A program made the translations under genes and the position numbers. A stretch of 64,000 nucleotides of DNA from VRUE01 sp035693025 (GTDB taxonomy: Bacteria > Actinomycetota > Thermoleophilia > Solirubrobacterales > 70-9): assembly GCA_035693025.1 (NCBI GenBank), contig DASSHI010000034.1, positions 22,429-86,428 on the forward strand, written 5' to 3'. The notes beneath the pieces were generated by a model. It was not told the origin of the DNA. It searched no databases and worked only from the letters and a program-made list of their open reading frames with translations. Each line of letters starts with the position of its first letter. Position 1 is the stretch's first letter. Below, one piece after another: positions 41,350-49,624 of this stretch.

Positions 41350-42324
41350 GTGTCGGTCAGCAAGCCCGAGTCGATCGAGAGAGCACGCCCCGGCGTCACC
41401 CGCCGGGGCGTGCAGATCGCGCTCGGCCTGCTCTGGCTGCTCGACGGCGCGCTGCAGTTCCAGCCGTATATGTACTCGCGCGACTTCCTGGGCGAGATCG
41501 AAAGCCTCGCGCAGATGCAGCCCGCCTTGATCGGTCACCCAATCCTCTGGGCCACCCACTTCGTCGCGCCGCAGCTCGCCGTGTGGAACACCGGCTTCGC
41601 CCTCGTTCAGTGCCTCATCGGCCTCGGGCTGCTCTACCGACCGACCGTGAAGCCGGCGCTGGTCGTCTCCTTCGCCTGGGTCCTCGTCGTCTGGTGGTTC
41701 GGCGAGGGGCTCGGGACGGTCTTCATGGACATGGGCGCCCCGCTCTCGGGGATGGGCACGCCGCTCTCGGGCGACCCGGGCGCGGTGCTGCTCTACGGCC
41801 TGATCGGCGCGCTCGCCTGGCCGGCCGCCCGTCCGCCGGGGCGCTCAGCGATCGCCTCGGGCCCGTTCGGGGATCGCGGCGGATTGGTTGTCTGGTCGGC
41901 GCTCTGGACGGTCGGGGCGCTGATCTGGCTGCAGGCGCTGACCCGGCCCGTGTACTCGATCCACGGCTCGCTGGTAGAAGCGGCCGGCGATTCGATGTCC
42001 TGGCTCGCCGGAGTCCAACTTTGGCTCGCCGGGGCGCTGCAGGGGGACGGCAGGGCGATTGCCCTCGCCCTCGCCCTCGTCTCGCTGGCGATCGCGGCGC
42101 CCGTCTGGACCCGCTGGCGCCGGCAGGCGCTGCTCGCGGGGGCGGCGCTCTCGGTCCTCTACTGGATCGTCGGCCAGAGCCTCGGCGGGCTGACGACCGG
42201 CGAAGCGACCGATCCGAACATCGGCCCCCTGTTCATCCTGCTCGCCGCCGCCCTGTGGCCGGCGGCTGACGAACGCCGGTCGGCGGACGCTCGTCAGGTC
42301 CCCGCGGCACCCGCTCGGGCTTAG
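41350..42324 (+). CDS. Polytopic membrane protein, DoxX-like start
   Basis: 324 residues beginning with GTG. The N-terminal RRGVQIALGLLWLLDGALQF is the DoxX/vitamin-K-related membrane family type of first helix, followed by about seven more membrane segments such as ALVVSFAWVLVVWWFGEGLG and LYWIVGQSLGGLTTGEATDP. The loop MDMGAPLSGMGTPLSGDPGA is Gly/Met-rich. Function unknown. It follows the secreted protein gene by 37 nt on the same strand and could act with it. Confidence 0.68.
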   Translation: MSVSKPESIERARPGVTRRGVQIALGLLWLLDGALQFQPYMYSRDFLGEIESLAQMQPALIGHPILWATHFVAPQLAVWNTGFALVQCLIGLGLLYRPTVKPALVVSFAWVLVVWWFGEGLGTVFMDMGAPLSGMGTPLSGDPGAVLLYGLIGALAWPAARPPGRSAIASGPFGDRGGLVVWSALWTVGALIWLQALTRPVYSIHGSLVEAAGDSMSWLAGVQLWLAGALQGDGRAIALALALVSLAIAAPVWTRWRRQALLAGAALSVLYWIVGQSLGGLTTGEATDPNIGPLFILLAAALWPAADERRSADARQVPAAPARA

Positions 42325-42347
42325 GGCGCCACCGCTCCGTGGCCAGG

Positions 42348-43142
42348 TCAGGCGCTGTGGAGGATGAGGTAGGGACCGAGCAAGACCAGGGCCGCCGCCA
42401 GGCCGTAACGGAGGCGATGGGTCGGCAGGCTGTGGGCGAGTCGCCAGCCGAGCAGCACGCCGACGAGCTCGGGGACCCCGACCACCGCGGCAAGCGGCCA
42501 GGAGATCGCGCCCTGGAGGAGATAGCCGATGCTGCCGGTGCCGGCGATCACGATCGATTGTGCTTGGGCGGCACCGAGCGCCGTCAGCATCGGCACCCCG
42601 GTCGTCAGCATCAGCGGGACGCTGAGCAGCGGTCCGCCCAGCCCGAAGAGGCCGCTGACCGCAGCGACGCCGAGGCCGATCGCCGCGACCACGGCCTGCG
42701 ATGGCGGATGAGCCACCTCCTCCCGGCGGGGATCGAGGCGACGCTCGCGCAGGTATATGAGCAGGCCGATCGCGATCACGCAGACTCCGAGCAGGGCTCC
42801 GAATACGGCCTTGGAGACGTGGGCGTTGGCGAGCACGCCCAGAGGAGTGCCGAGCACGGCCATCGAGATCAGGACGAGCGCGAGCCGCCGGGTGGCGGGC
42901 TCGCGCAGCTGGCCCGAGCGCAGGTAGGCGCCGGTCCCTAGGCTGCCGCTGCCGAGGTGGGTGACGATCGCCGTTCCCGCCACCGCCTCCGGGGAGAGGC
43001 CGGAGAGCGCGAACAAGCCCAGCGTCACCAAGACGCCGCCCGGCCCCAGCGCCGTGATGCCGATCCCGCCGATCAGGCCACATAGCGCCAACAGGACAAG
43101 CTCGACGATGCCGAGGTCCGCGAAGCCGTGGACGGCGCTCAT
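42348..43142 (-). CDS. TauE/SafE sulfite exporter family permease
   Basis: 264 residues with about eight membrane helices and the family's internal repeat: GLIGGIGITALGPGGVLVTL in the first half and GVAAVSGLFGLGGPLLSVPL in the second. These proteins export sulfite, sulfoacetate or related anions. Convergent with the preceding membrane protein gene. Exact substrate not predictable. Confidence 0.9.
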   Translation of the reverse strand: MSAVHGFADLGIVELVLLALCGLIGGIGITALGPGGVLVTLGLFALSGLSPEAVAGTAIVTHLGSGSLGTGAYLRSGQLREPATRRLALVLISMAVLGTPLGVLANAHVSKAVFGALLGVCVIAIGLLIYLRERRLDPRREEVAHPPSQAVVAAIGLGVAAVSGLFGLGGPLLSVPLMLTTGVPMLTALGAAQAQSIVIAGTGSIGYLLQGAISWPLAAVVGVPELVGVLLGWRLAHSLPTHRLRYGLAAALVLLGPYLILHSA

Positions 43143-43271
43143 CAGACCGCGATCGTAACGCCGCTCCCGATGGCTGAGCTAGGCCGCTCGGGCGTGGCTG
43201 GGAGGATCGTCCCAAAGACCTCGCAGGCGCGAGGATAACCGCATAGTCTTTAGGTTTCCGAGGGATTCGAC

Positions 43272-44072
43272 ATGGGCATTCTCGACGACGCGATCAAAGA
43301 GCACCTGGAGCTGAAGCGCCAGCACGGCGCCGCCGAAGACGAGCTGAAGCAGCTCGAGGACGAGGCGTTCGGCGCCGCGGAGCGGCCTGGCGGCGAGGAA
43401 TCGCAGCCCGATCCGCTTGCCGAGGCGCCGACCGAATTCATGACCCAGCCCGATCTGGAGCAGGAGGAGGACAGCCCCCGGTCCCGCCGCCCAGACGTGG
43501 CCGACCTGCAGGAGGCGCCCCCGCGGCCGCAGTCCGAGCCGCCCGAAGTCGAGCCGGAGATCTCCAGCGGACCGACCACCGAGGAGCGCGAGGCGATCGC
43601 CGAGCAGCCGACCGAGATGTTCGACGTCGAGGAGGAGCTCGCAGCCTCGCGGCCCGCGCCCACCGAGGAGGAGCTGGTCGAAGAGGAGATCGACGAGCCG
43701 CGCCTCGCGCCGGTCGATCCGCTCGCCGGCCTCGACGCCGACGAGAAGGACGAGGCCGAGGGCGAGTACGAGGAGGACGACGACTTCTGGGACGAGAAGC
43801 GCCTCTCCGACGAGCTCGACCAGGCGCTGGAGGCGCCGAGCGACGTCGACGAGGAGGACGTCGAGGTCGAGGAGATCACCTACGAGGACGCCTCCACCGA
43901 GGCCGAGGAAGACGACGAGCCACGGCCCGAGCAGCCCGAGCAAAGCGCCCCAACCGGCAAGGACGAGGAGGACGTGCTCGAGGAGACCCCCGACTTCCTC
44001 GAGGAGGCCCCGGAGGACGACCAGCTCTGGTTCGAGCAGAAGCCCCCGAAGGACTTCGACTTCGACGACTGA
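43272..44072 (+). CDS. Highly acidic, largely disordered protein
   Basis: 266 residues, of which Glu and Asp are about a third. Only the ends look structured: an N-terminal helix MGILDDAIKEHLELKRQHGA and a C-terminal DDQLWFEQKPPKDFDFDD. The middle is Pro/Glu/Asp-rich with no domain. Proteins with the same N-terminal helix are, from memory, common in actinobacteria; no function is assigned. No signal peptide. Stands alone, followed 40 nt later by the endonuclease gene. Confidence 0.75.
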   Translation: MGILDDAIKEHLELKRQHGAAEDELKQLEDEAFGAAERPGGEESQPDPLAEAPTEFMTQPDLEQEEDSPRSRRPDVADLQEAPPRPQSEPPEVEPEISSGPTTEEREAIAEQPTEMFDVEEELAASRPAPTEEELVEEEIDEPRLAPVDPLAGLDADEKDEAEGEYEEDDDFWDEKRLSDELDQALEAPSDVDEEDVEVEEITYEDASTEAEEDDEPRPEQPEQSAPTGKDEEDVLEETPDFLEEAPEDDQLWFEQKPPKDFDFDD

Positions 44073-44112
44073 CCTGTTGCATCTGATTGTCTGAGTAGCA
44101 TCTTCGGCTGAG

Positions 44113-44613
44113 ATGGCTCTGCTGAAGAAGAAAGGGGATCTGGCCGAGCTCAAGGTCGCCTTCGACCTGGCCGATCGCGGCTGCTCGATCTCATTCCCTT
44201 TTGGCGAGGACTGTGACTACGACCTGATCGCCGACTTCGAGGGCGTCCTCCATCGAGTGCAGGTCAAGTACACGGAGTCAGATGGCGAAGTCGTCAGCGT
44301 CCGCTGTCGCTCGCATTCGCTGACCAACGGCAAGATCAGACGGACCAAGTGCTACACAGCCGAGACGGTCGACTGGATTGCGGTCTACGACCGAACATCT
44401 AATCGCTGCTACTACATCCCTGCGCACGAGCTGGGTGCCGGGCGGAGTCAGCTCCATCTCCGCCTCCTTCCGGCACGCAACGGACAGCGCGTTGGCGTCA
44501 GGGACGCCGGCGACTACACCGACCCCGAGCTTGGGCCCAGCGAGAGGACGATGGAGCCAGCGGGATTCGAACCCGCGACCTTTCGGATGCAAACCGAACG
44601 CTCTGCCAGCTGA
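44113..44613 (+). CDS. PD-(D/E)XK endonuclease (I-Ssp6803I-like), 3' end inside tRNA antisense
   Basis: 166 residues. The N-terminal 110 residues resemble the PDDEXK_5 homing-type endonuclease: KKKGDLAELKVAFDLADRGC, FPFGEDCDYDLIADFEGVLH, RVQVKYTESDGEVVSVRCRS. Catalytic residues would be Glu14, Asp36/Asp38 and the QVK lysine. The last ~20 residues (MEPAGFEPATFRMQTERSAS) are the antisense of tRNA-Ala, a well-known artefactual peptide. So either the gene truly overlaps the tRNA or it has lost its own stop. No intron is present in the tRNA. Confidence 0.72.
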   Translation: MALLKKKGDLAELKVAFDLADRGCSISFPFGEDCDYDLIADFEGVLHRVQVKYTESDGEVVSVRCRSHSLTNGKIRRTKCYTAETVDWIAVYDRTSNRCYYIPAHELGAGRSQLHLRLLPARNGQRVGVRDAGDYTDPELGPSERTMEPAGFEPATFRMQTERSAS

Positions 44614-44624
44614 GCTATGGCCCC
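44552..44624 (-). tRNA. tRNA-Ala (anticodon TGC)
   Basis: Minus-strand cloverleaf of 73 nt: acceptor GGGGCCA pairs with TGGCTCC (one G-U), D arm TAGCTCAGCTGG, anticodon arm TTCGG/CCGAA with loop TTTGCAT giving TGC, T arm GCGGGTTCGAATCCCGC. No CCA encoded. The 3' two thirds overlap the end of the convergent endonuclease frame. It lies 24 nt from lipA on the same strand. Confidence 0.95.
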
Positions 44625-44647
44625 TCTGGGCGAATTGTAGGGCGGTG

Positions 44648-45610
44648 CTAGCTGGCGCCGGCGGCCCGCTGCGGCAGGTTCTGATCCGCGTGGTAGCTGC
44701 TGCGGACCAGCGGGCCCGAGGCCACCGACTCGAAGCCCAGCGCGTAGGCCTCGCGCTCCAGGGCCGCGAACTCGTCGGGGTGCCAGTAGCGCTCGACCGG
44801 CAGGTGGTTCTCGGTCGGACGCAGGTACTGGCCGACGGTCAGCACCTGGACCCTGTGCTCGCGCAGCAGGCCGAAGGTCTCGACCATCTCATCGAAGGAC
44901 TCGCCGAGGCCGACCATCAGCCCTGACTTGGTGATCACCTCGGCGCCGCCCATCTCCTTCGCCATCTTCAGCACCCGCGCCGAGCGCAGGAACTTGGAGC
45001 CGCGGCGTGCCTTGGGGTAGAGGCGCGGCACCGTCTCGACGTTGTGGTTGAAGACGTCGGGGCGCTCGTGGATCACCTTCGCAAGCGGCATCTCCTGGCC
45101 GCGGAAGTCCGGCGTCAGCACCTCGACCTTGCAGCCCGGTGCCTGCATGCGGATCGAGCGGATCGTGCCGACGAAGGCGCTCGCCCCGTAGTCGGGCAGG
45201 TCGTCGCGGTCGACCGAGGTGACGACGGCGTGGCGCAGCCCCATCCGCTTCACCTGATTGGCGACGCGCAGCGGCTCCAACGGGTCGTGCCAGGTCGGCA
45301 CGCCCGTCTGCACATTGCAGAAGCCGCAGCGCCGCGTGCAGACGTCGCCGAGGATCATGAAGGTCGCCGTGCCGCGCTCCCAGCACTCGCCGACGTTGGG
45401 GCAGTTGGCCTCCTCGCAGACGGTGTTCAGCCCCTCGCTGCCGATCTCGGCCTTCAGCCGCCGGTAGGTCGGCCCGCCCGGCGCGGGCACCTTCAGCCAC
45501 GGCGGCTTGCGCGCGCGGCGGAAGGGGACTGCGCCCTCGCCGTCGGCCGCCGTGCCGCCGGGCTTGGCGCGTGAGCGGGTGACGTGGATGCGCTCGGTCG
45601 TCTCGGTCAT
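44648..45610 (-). CDS. lipA: Lipoyl synthase
   Basis: 320 residues. Radical SAM enzyme that inserts two sulfurs into octanoyl-lysine on E2 or GcvH. Auxiliary cluster motif CEEANCPNVGEC (Cx4-5Cx5C), then the radical SAM motif CTRRCGFCNV (CxxxCxxC). SVDRDDLPDYGASAFVGTIR and AQYLRPTENHLPVERY-like segments follow. The first 25 residues are variable and basic. Start overlaps the lipB stop by 4 nt, so lipB-lipA is an operon feeding the nearby E2 (48245-49624). Confidence 0.96.
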   Translation of the reverse strand: MTETTERIHVTRSRAKPGGTAADGEGAVPFRRARKPPWLKVPAPGGPTYRRLKAEIGSEGLNTVCEEANCPNVGECWERGTATFMILGDVCTRRCGFCNVQTGVPTWHDPLEPLRVANQVKRMGLRHAVVTSVDRDDLPDYGASAFVGTIRSIRMQAPGCKVEVLTPDFRGQEMPLAKVIHERPDVFNHNVETVPRLYPKARRGSKFLRSARVLKMAKEMGGAEVITKSGLMVGLGESFDEMVETFGLLREHRVQVLTVGQYLRPTENHLPVERYWHPDEFAALEREAYALGFESVASGPLVRSSYHADQNLPQRAAGAS

Positions 45611-46341
45611 GCGATCCCGAGCCTAGCGAGGTCGAGTCCTAGAGCCGTCGGCTCCGTTTCCGCCGGCTCCCGCTCGAAGGCCTCGGCGTAGCGCTCGACG
45701 AGCGTGGCGGCGAAGGCGTCGAGGTCCTGCTCGGCGCCCAGCTCGCGCCCCAGCGAGGTCACCCGGCAGTTGTCGATCCCGCAGGGGACGACCCACTCGA
45801 ACGGCTGCAGGTCGTTGTTGACGTTGACCGCCAGCCCGTGCGTCGTCACCCCCCTACTCACGTGCACCCCGATCGAGCCGATCTTGCGCGCCGCTCCCGC
45901 CGAGGCCTCCGGGCCGGGCGCCTCGCCCTCGGTCCAGACCCCGGTCAGGCCCTCGATCGTCTGCGCCGCGACGCCGTGCGCCGCCAGCGCCCCGATCGCC
46001 ACCCGCTCCAGCCTCCGCACGTACTCGTGGACGTCGTCGCCGTAGGGCTTCAGCGAGACGATCGGGTAGGCGACGAGCTGGCCGGGCCCGTGGTAGGTGA
46101 CGCGGCCGCCGCGGTCGGTGTCGTGGACTTCGATCCCCTGCATCTCGTACCACTCGCGCTGCATCGGCAGCTCGTCGTCGGTGGCGCGACGGCCGCGCGT
46201 GTAGACGGGCGGGTGCTCGAGCAGCAGCAGCACGTCGGGCACCTCGCCCTCCTGACGGGCGCCCTCGAGCCAGCGCTGGGCGACCAGCGCCTCCTCGTAG
46301 GGGACGAGTCCGCAACTGACCACCAGGATTTCCTTGCTCAC
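45607..46341 (-). CDS. lipB: Octanoyl-ACP:protein transferase LipB
   Basis: 244 residues from a GTG at 46341; the frame upstream has no support. Motifs: LLLLEHPPVYTRGRRATDDE, the catalytic-region RGGRVTYHGPGQLVAYPI, and KIGSIGVHVSRGVTTHGLAV with the conserved Lys, followed by PCGIDNCRVTSLGREL carrying the active Cys. Transfers octanoyl from ACP to lipoyl domains. Only 15 nt from the divergent membrane-protein gene. Confidence 0.95.
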   Translation of the reverse strand: MSKEILVVSCGLVPYEEALVAQRWLEGARQEGEVPDVLLLLEHPPVYTRGRRATDDELPMQREWYEMQGIEVHDTDRGGRVTYHGPGQLVAYPIVSLKPYGDDVHEYVRRLERVAIGALAAHGVAAQTIEGLTGVWTEGEAPGPEASAGAARKIGSIGVHVSRGVTTHGLAVNVNNDLQPFEWVVPCGIDNCRVTSLGRELGAEQDLDAFAATLVERYAEAFEREPAETEPTALGLDLARLGIA

Positions 46342-46356
46342 CCTTGAAATCCTCGC

Positions 46357-48177
46357 ATGCCGCCGCCCTATCCTTTGCGGCGCTCGCCCATGGCCCCCTT
46401 CCAGTCCAAGTACCTCCGACCCGACTGGCTTCCGGCCGTGGCGCTCAGCGCCGCCCTCGCCGCCGCGATGCTCGCCTGGGACCCACCGGTCGGCGACCTC
46501 GCGGCGCAGGTCTTCCGCACCGAGCTCTTCCAGCGCGGCGGCCTGGCGATCTGGAACGGCAGCTGGTACGGCGGCCACTACACCCTCACCTACAGCGTCC
46601 TCTTCCCGCCCCTGGCGGCGCTGCTCGGGCCGCGCCTGGTCGGCACCCTCGCCGTCGTCGCCTCCTCCTACCTCTTCGACCGCCTCGTCCGCGACCGCTG
46701 GGGCGAGGCCGCGCGCTGGGCGACGCTCTGGTTCGCCGCCGGCGTGGTGACGCTGCTCGCCGACGGCCAGCTCACCTTCGCCCTCGGCGTAGCCTTCGCC
46801 CTCGCCTCGCTGCGGGCCTTGCAGACGAATCGCACCCCTTGGGCCCTGCTCGCATCCGCCGCCTGCGCCCTCTCCAGCCCGGTCGCAGCGGTCTCGTTGG
46901 CCGGCGTCCTCCTCGCTGCCGCCCTGGACCCAGCCGTCTATCTACAACGCATCTCCCGCGGGTGGCGGGGAGAGGGTGCCCAGCGCGGCGCGGCGTCCTC
47001 TTTTTCGCCCCGCCGACTCAGCGAGGGACAAGACGTAACCTGGCGAAAAACCCAGCCCCGGGACGGGCACCCCCTCCCCGACAGGACCCGCGGGCCACAG
47101 CGGTCTGCGTCGCAGGCGGCCTGGACCGCATCGGTTGCCCTCGCCCTGGTCATCGTCCCCAACCTCGCCTTCCCAGAAGCCGGCCAGTTCCCCTTTGCCT
47201 TCTCCTCCTACGTCGCGATCCCCCTCTGGTGCGGCGGCGCGCTCTTCGTCACCCGCGGCCTGGGAGAGGAGGAGCGCCAGCTGCGCCGCGTCCTGCTCGC
47301 CTACCTGCTGGCGGCGACGGTGCTCTGGTTGGCGCCCAACCCGCTCGGCGGCAACGCCGTTCGCCTCGGCGCCCTCTTCGGCGGGCCGGTGCTGGCGGCG
47401 GTCGTCCTCTCCTACCGCCCGCGCCTCTCCGCCTTTCCCACCGTCGTCCTCGCGCTCGCGCTCGCCGCCGGCCTCTACTGGCAGCTGACCGCCAGCGTCA
47501 ACCAGATCGCCCGCTCGGTCGGGGACCCCTCGACCACGGCCGCCTACTTCACCCCCGTCGCCGGCTGGTTGCGCACCCACGACGGCCGCGCCGCGCGGAT
47601 CGAGGTGCCGCCGACCGCCAACCACTGGGAGGCGGCCTACCTCGCCCCCGGATTCGAACTGGCGCGCGGCTGGCTGCGCCAGCTCGACACGACCCGCGAC
47701 GACATCTTCTACGACGACGGCCCGCTCACCGGCAACGCCTACCGCGCCTGGCTGCACAACAACGCGATCCGCTACGTCGCCCTGCCCGACGCGCCGCTCG
47801 ACTACTCCTCGGTCGCCGAGAGCCGCCTGATCCTCAGCGGCCCGCCTTACCTGAAGCCACGCTGGAGCGACGCCCACTGGCGCGTCTACGAAGTGCGCGA
47901 CCCCGCGCCCCTGGTGCAGCCGCTCGACGGCGGCGCCGCCAGCGTGCGGCGAGTCACCCACAGCGGCTTTGCGCTCGACGTCACCCACCCCGGCGAGTTC
48001 CTCGTCCGCGTCGCCTTCACCCCCTACTGGTCGATAGCCCACGGCCACGGCTGCCTGCTCCGCCACGGCGAGTGGACGCTGGCGAGGGCCAGCTCAGCTG
48101 GTCTCTTCCGCGTTGCGGCGGACTTTTCGCTGGGAAGAGCTTGGAACGCCGTCACGGGCGCCAGAAAGACCTGCTGA
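46357..48177 (+). CDS. Polytopic membrane protein (glycosyltransferase-like) with repeat-derived insertion
   Basis: 606 residues; ATG 46357 or 46390. About ten membrane helices, e.g. LPAVALSAALAAAMLAW, VLAAVVLSYRPRLSAF, LPTVVLALALAAGLYW-like segment, then a soluble C-terminal domain with YVALPDAPLDYSSVAESRL and HWRVYEVRDPAPLVQPL. The domain order and early DLAAQVFRTELF recall PMT/GT-C-like or DUF6541-like membrane proteins; I do not assign it. Residues about 200-246 are encoded by a 138-bp palindromic element and are hydrophilic and unlike the rest, lying between two membrane helices. Function unknown. Confidence 0.7.
   Translation: MPPPYPLRRSPMAPFQSKYLRPDWLPAVALSAALAAAMLAWDPPVGDLAAQVFRTELFQRGGLAIWNGSWYGGHYTLTYSVLFPPLAALLGPRLVGTLAVVASSYLFDRLVRDRWGEAARWATLWFAAGVVTLLADGQLTFALGVAFALASLRALQTNRTPWALLASAACALSSPVAAVSLAGVLLAAALDPAVYLQRISRGWRGEGAQRGAASSFSPRRLSEGQDVTWRKTQPRDGHPLPDRTRGPQRSASQAAWTASVALALVIVPNLAFPEAGQFPFAFSSYVAIPLWCGGALFVTRGLGEEERQLRRVLLAYLLAATVLWLAPNPLGGNAVRLGALFGGPVLAAVVLSYRPRLSAFPTVVLALALAAGLYWQLTASVNQIARSVGDPSTTAAYFTPVAGWLRTHDGRAARIEVPPTANHWEAAYLAPGFELARGWLRQLDTTRDDIFYDDGPLTGNAYRAWLHNNAIRYVALPDAPLDYSSVAESRLILSGPPYLKPRWSDAHWRVYEVRDPAPLVQPLDGGAASVRRVTHSGFALDVTHPGEFLVRVAFTPYWSIAHGHGCLLRHGEWTLARASSAGLFRVAADFSLGRAWNAVTGARKTC
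46956..47093. repeat. 138-bp palindromic element A, in frame inside a membrane protein gene
   Basis: Terminal inverted repeats begin CCGCGGGTGGCGGGGAGA and end CCCCGACAGGACCCGCGG; arms of about 28 bp match with a few changes (GGGTGCCC / GGGCACCC). An inner pair TTTTTCGCC (47001-47009) / GGCGAAAAA (47042-47050) makes a second hairpin. The ends match those of elements B and C in the E2 gene. Length is divisible by three and the reading frame of the host gene passes through. Confidence 0.7.
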
Positions 48178-48188
48178 CCCAAGCCCCC

Positions 48189-48243
48189 CCAAGCGCCGTA
48201 GAGGTTTGGTTCGCATAGCGGTTCAAACCTCTACGGCGCTTGG
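48189..48243. repeat. Palindrome D1: 20-bp perfect stem between convergent genes
   Basis: CCAAGCGCCGTAGAGGTTTG (48189-48208) and its exact reverse complement (48224-48243) flank a 15-nt centre. It lies between the stops of the membrane-protein gene and the E2 gene, and very likely serves as a bidirectional terminator. In reverse complement it is nearly the same sequence as D2 at 57238-57286, so it is a dispersed repeat. Confidence 0.8.
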
Positions 48244-48244
48244 T

Positions 48245-49624
48245 TCAGAGGGCCAGTGAGAGCGGCTCTTCCAGCAATGCCCTGATCCGAGCAAGAAACT
48301 CGGCGGCGGGAGCGCCGTAGAGGATGCGGTGATCGCAGGCGAGGTCGACCTGCATCAGGTGGGCCGGGGCGATCTCGCCGTCGCGAACGACCGGCCGCTC
48401 CTCGATCGCGCCGACGGCGAGGATCGCCGCCTGCGGCGGGTTGATCACGGCCGAGAAGCCGTCGATCCCGTACATCCCCAGGTTGGAGACGGTGAAGGTC
48501 GCGCCGGAGAGCTCGGGCGGGGTGATCTGGCCGTCGCGCACCTTGCCCGCCAGCGCCCGCGACTCGGAGGCGATCTGCCGCAGGCCCTTGCGGTCGGCGT
48601 CGAAGACAGTGGGGACGACGAGCGCGTCCTTCGCCGCCACGGCGACCCCGACGTTGACCCGCGAGTAGAGCTCGAAGCGCCCGTCGCGGTAGGCCCCGTT
48701 GGCCCGCGGGTGCTCGCGCAGCGCCAGCGCGCATGCCTTGACCACCATGTCGTTGAACGAGGGCACGATCGAGTCCTCGCTCGCCAGCGCCTTCAATTTC
48801 CCCCGCCCGGCGACCGCCTCGCTCATGTCGATCGAGGCCCGCAGATAGAAGTGCGGCGCCGTCGCCTTCGACTCCGCCATGCGGCGGGCGATTACCTGCT
48901 GGGTCTTGGACGGGTCTTCGTAAGTCGTCTGGCCCTTGGCCGTTTCGACCGCGGGACCGGGCTTATCGACCGCGGGTCCTGCCGCGGCAGGGGACCCACC
49001 GCCCCCTGCGGTCGCTAAAGCGTCCTCAGGGGCGGTTCCCCCTACCGCGTCACCCGCGGAAGAAACGTTTTCCACATCCGCCTTGATGATCCGGCCACCA
49101 GGCCCGGACCCGTGCAGCTTGCCCAGATCGAGACCCTGCTCTTTCGCCAGTCGGCGCGCCAGCGGAGAAGCTTTCAGCCGGCGCCCGTCGCCGTCGGTTG
49201 GAGCTTCCGCTCCTTCGGCCGGGGCGCCAGCTTCAGCCGCCGGGGCCGCGCCAGCCTCAATCGTCTCAGCCGCGGGTGGCGGCGTAGGGGGGACCGGCCC
49301 TGAGGACGCTTTAGCGACCGCAGGGGCCGGTGGGTCCCCTGCGCCGACAGGACCCGCGGCCCGAGACGCCTCGATCCCTTGCCCGTCCTGCGCCTCCCCG
49401 ACCCGAGCAATCGGCGTCCCGATCGCCACCGTCTCGCCCTCCTGCACCAGGATCTCCGCCAGCGTCCCGGCCACGTCGCTTTCGTAAGCCATGTTCGCCT
49501 TGTCCGTCTCGATTTCGACCAGCTCGTCGCCGACGGCGATCTCGTCGCCGACGGCTTGCAGCCACTGCAGGATCGTCCCCTCCTCCATCGAGTCCGACAG
49601 CCGGGGCATCACGACCTCAGCCAT
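48245..49624 (-). CDS. Dihydrolipoamide acyltransferase (E2) of 2-oxoacid dehydrogenase
   Basis: 459 residues from the ATG at 49624. One lipoyl domain with the lipoate attachment Lys42 in EIETDKANMAYES. Then an Ala/Pro linker, the peripheral subunit-binding domain (KASPLARRLAKEQGLDLGKL, about 151-185), a second linker, and the catalytic domain with FTVSNLGMYGIDGFSAVINP and the DHRILYGAPAAEF active-site block (DHRxxxG). Both linkers contain in-frame 90-bp palindromic elements (residues ~89-118 and ~189-218). Downstream of E1 beta with 1-nt overlap. Pyruvate or branched-chain specificity cannot be fixed by eye. Confidence 0.94.
   Translation of the reverse strand: MAEVVMPRLSDSMEEGTILQWLQAVGDEIAVGDELVEIETDKANMAYESDVAGTLAEILVQEGETVAIGTPIARVGEAQDGQGIEASRAAGPVGAGDPPAPAVAKASSGPVPPTPPPAAETIEAGAAPAAEAGAPAEGAEAPTDGDGRRLKASPLARRLAKEQGLDLGKLHGSGPGGRIIKADVENVSSAGDAVGGTAPEDALATAGGGGSPAAAGPAVDKPGPAVETAKGQTTYEDPSKTQQVIARRMAESKATAPHFYLRASIDMSEAVAGRGKLKALASEDSIVPSFNDMVVKACALALREHPRANGAYRDGRFELYSRVNVGVAVAAKDALVVPTVFDADRKGLRQIASESRALAGKVRDGQITPPELSGATFTVSNLGMYGIDGFSAVINPPQAAILAVGAIEERPVVRDGEIAPAHLMQVDLACDHRILYGAPAAEFLARIRALLEEPLSLAL
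48970..49059. repeat. 90-bp palindromic element C in E2 second linker
   Basis: Begins CCGCGGGTCCTGCCGCGGCA and ends CGCGTCACCCGCGG. It is a reverse-orientation copy of element B (49270-49359): both are exactly 90 bp and agree at about nine of ten positions, including an unbroken core CGGTCGCTAAAGCGTCCTCA. Encodes an Ala/Gly/Pro-rich stretch of E2 between binding and catalytic domains. Confidence 0.8.
49270..49359. repeat. 90-bp palindromic element B in E2 first linker
   Basis: Begins CCGCGGGTGGCGGCGTAGGG and ends GCCGACAGGACCCGCGG. Inverted relative to element C; ends also match element A. Encodes a Pro/Ala-rich stretch of E2 between lipoyl and subunit-binding domains. The two copies thus flank about 210 bp of E2 that contain the binding domain. 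Confidence 0.8.

Noticed and set aside
44551..44613. C-terminal AGFEPATFRMQ-type peptide as a real domain of the endonuclease.
   Set aside because: It is the known translation of tRNA antisense sequence and carries no protein signal.
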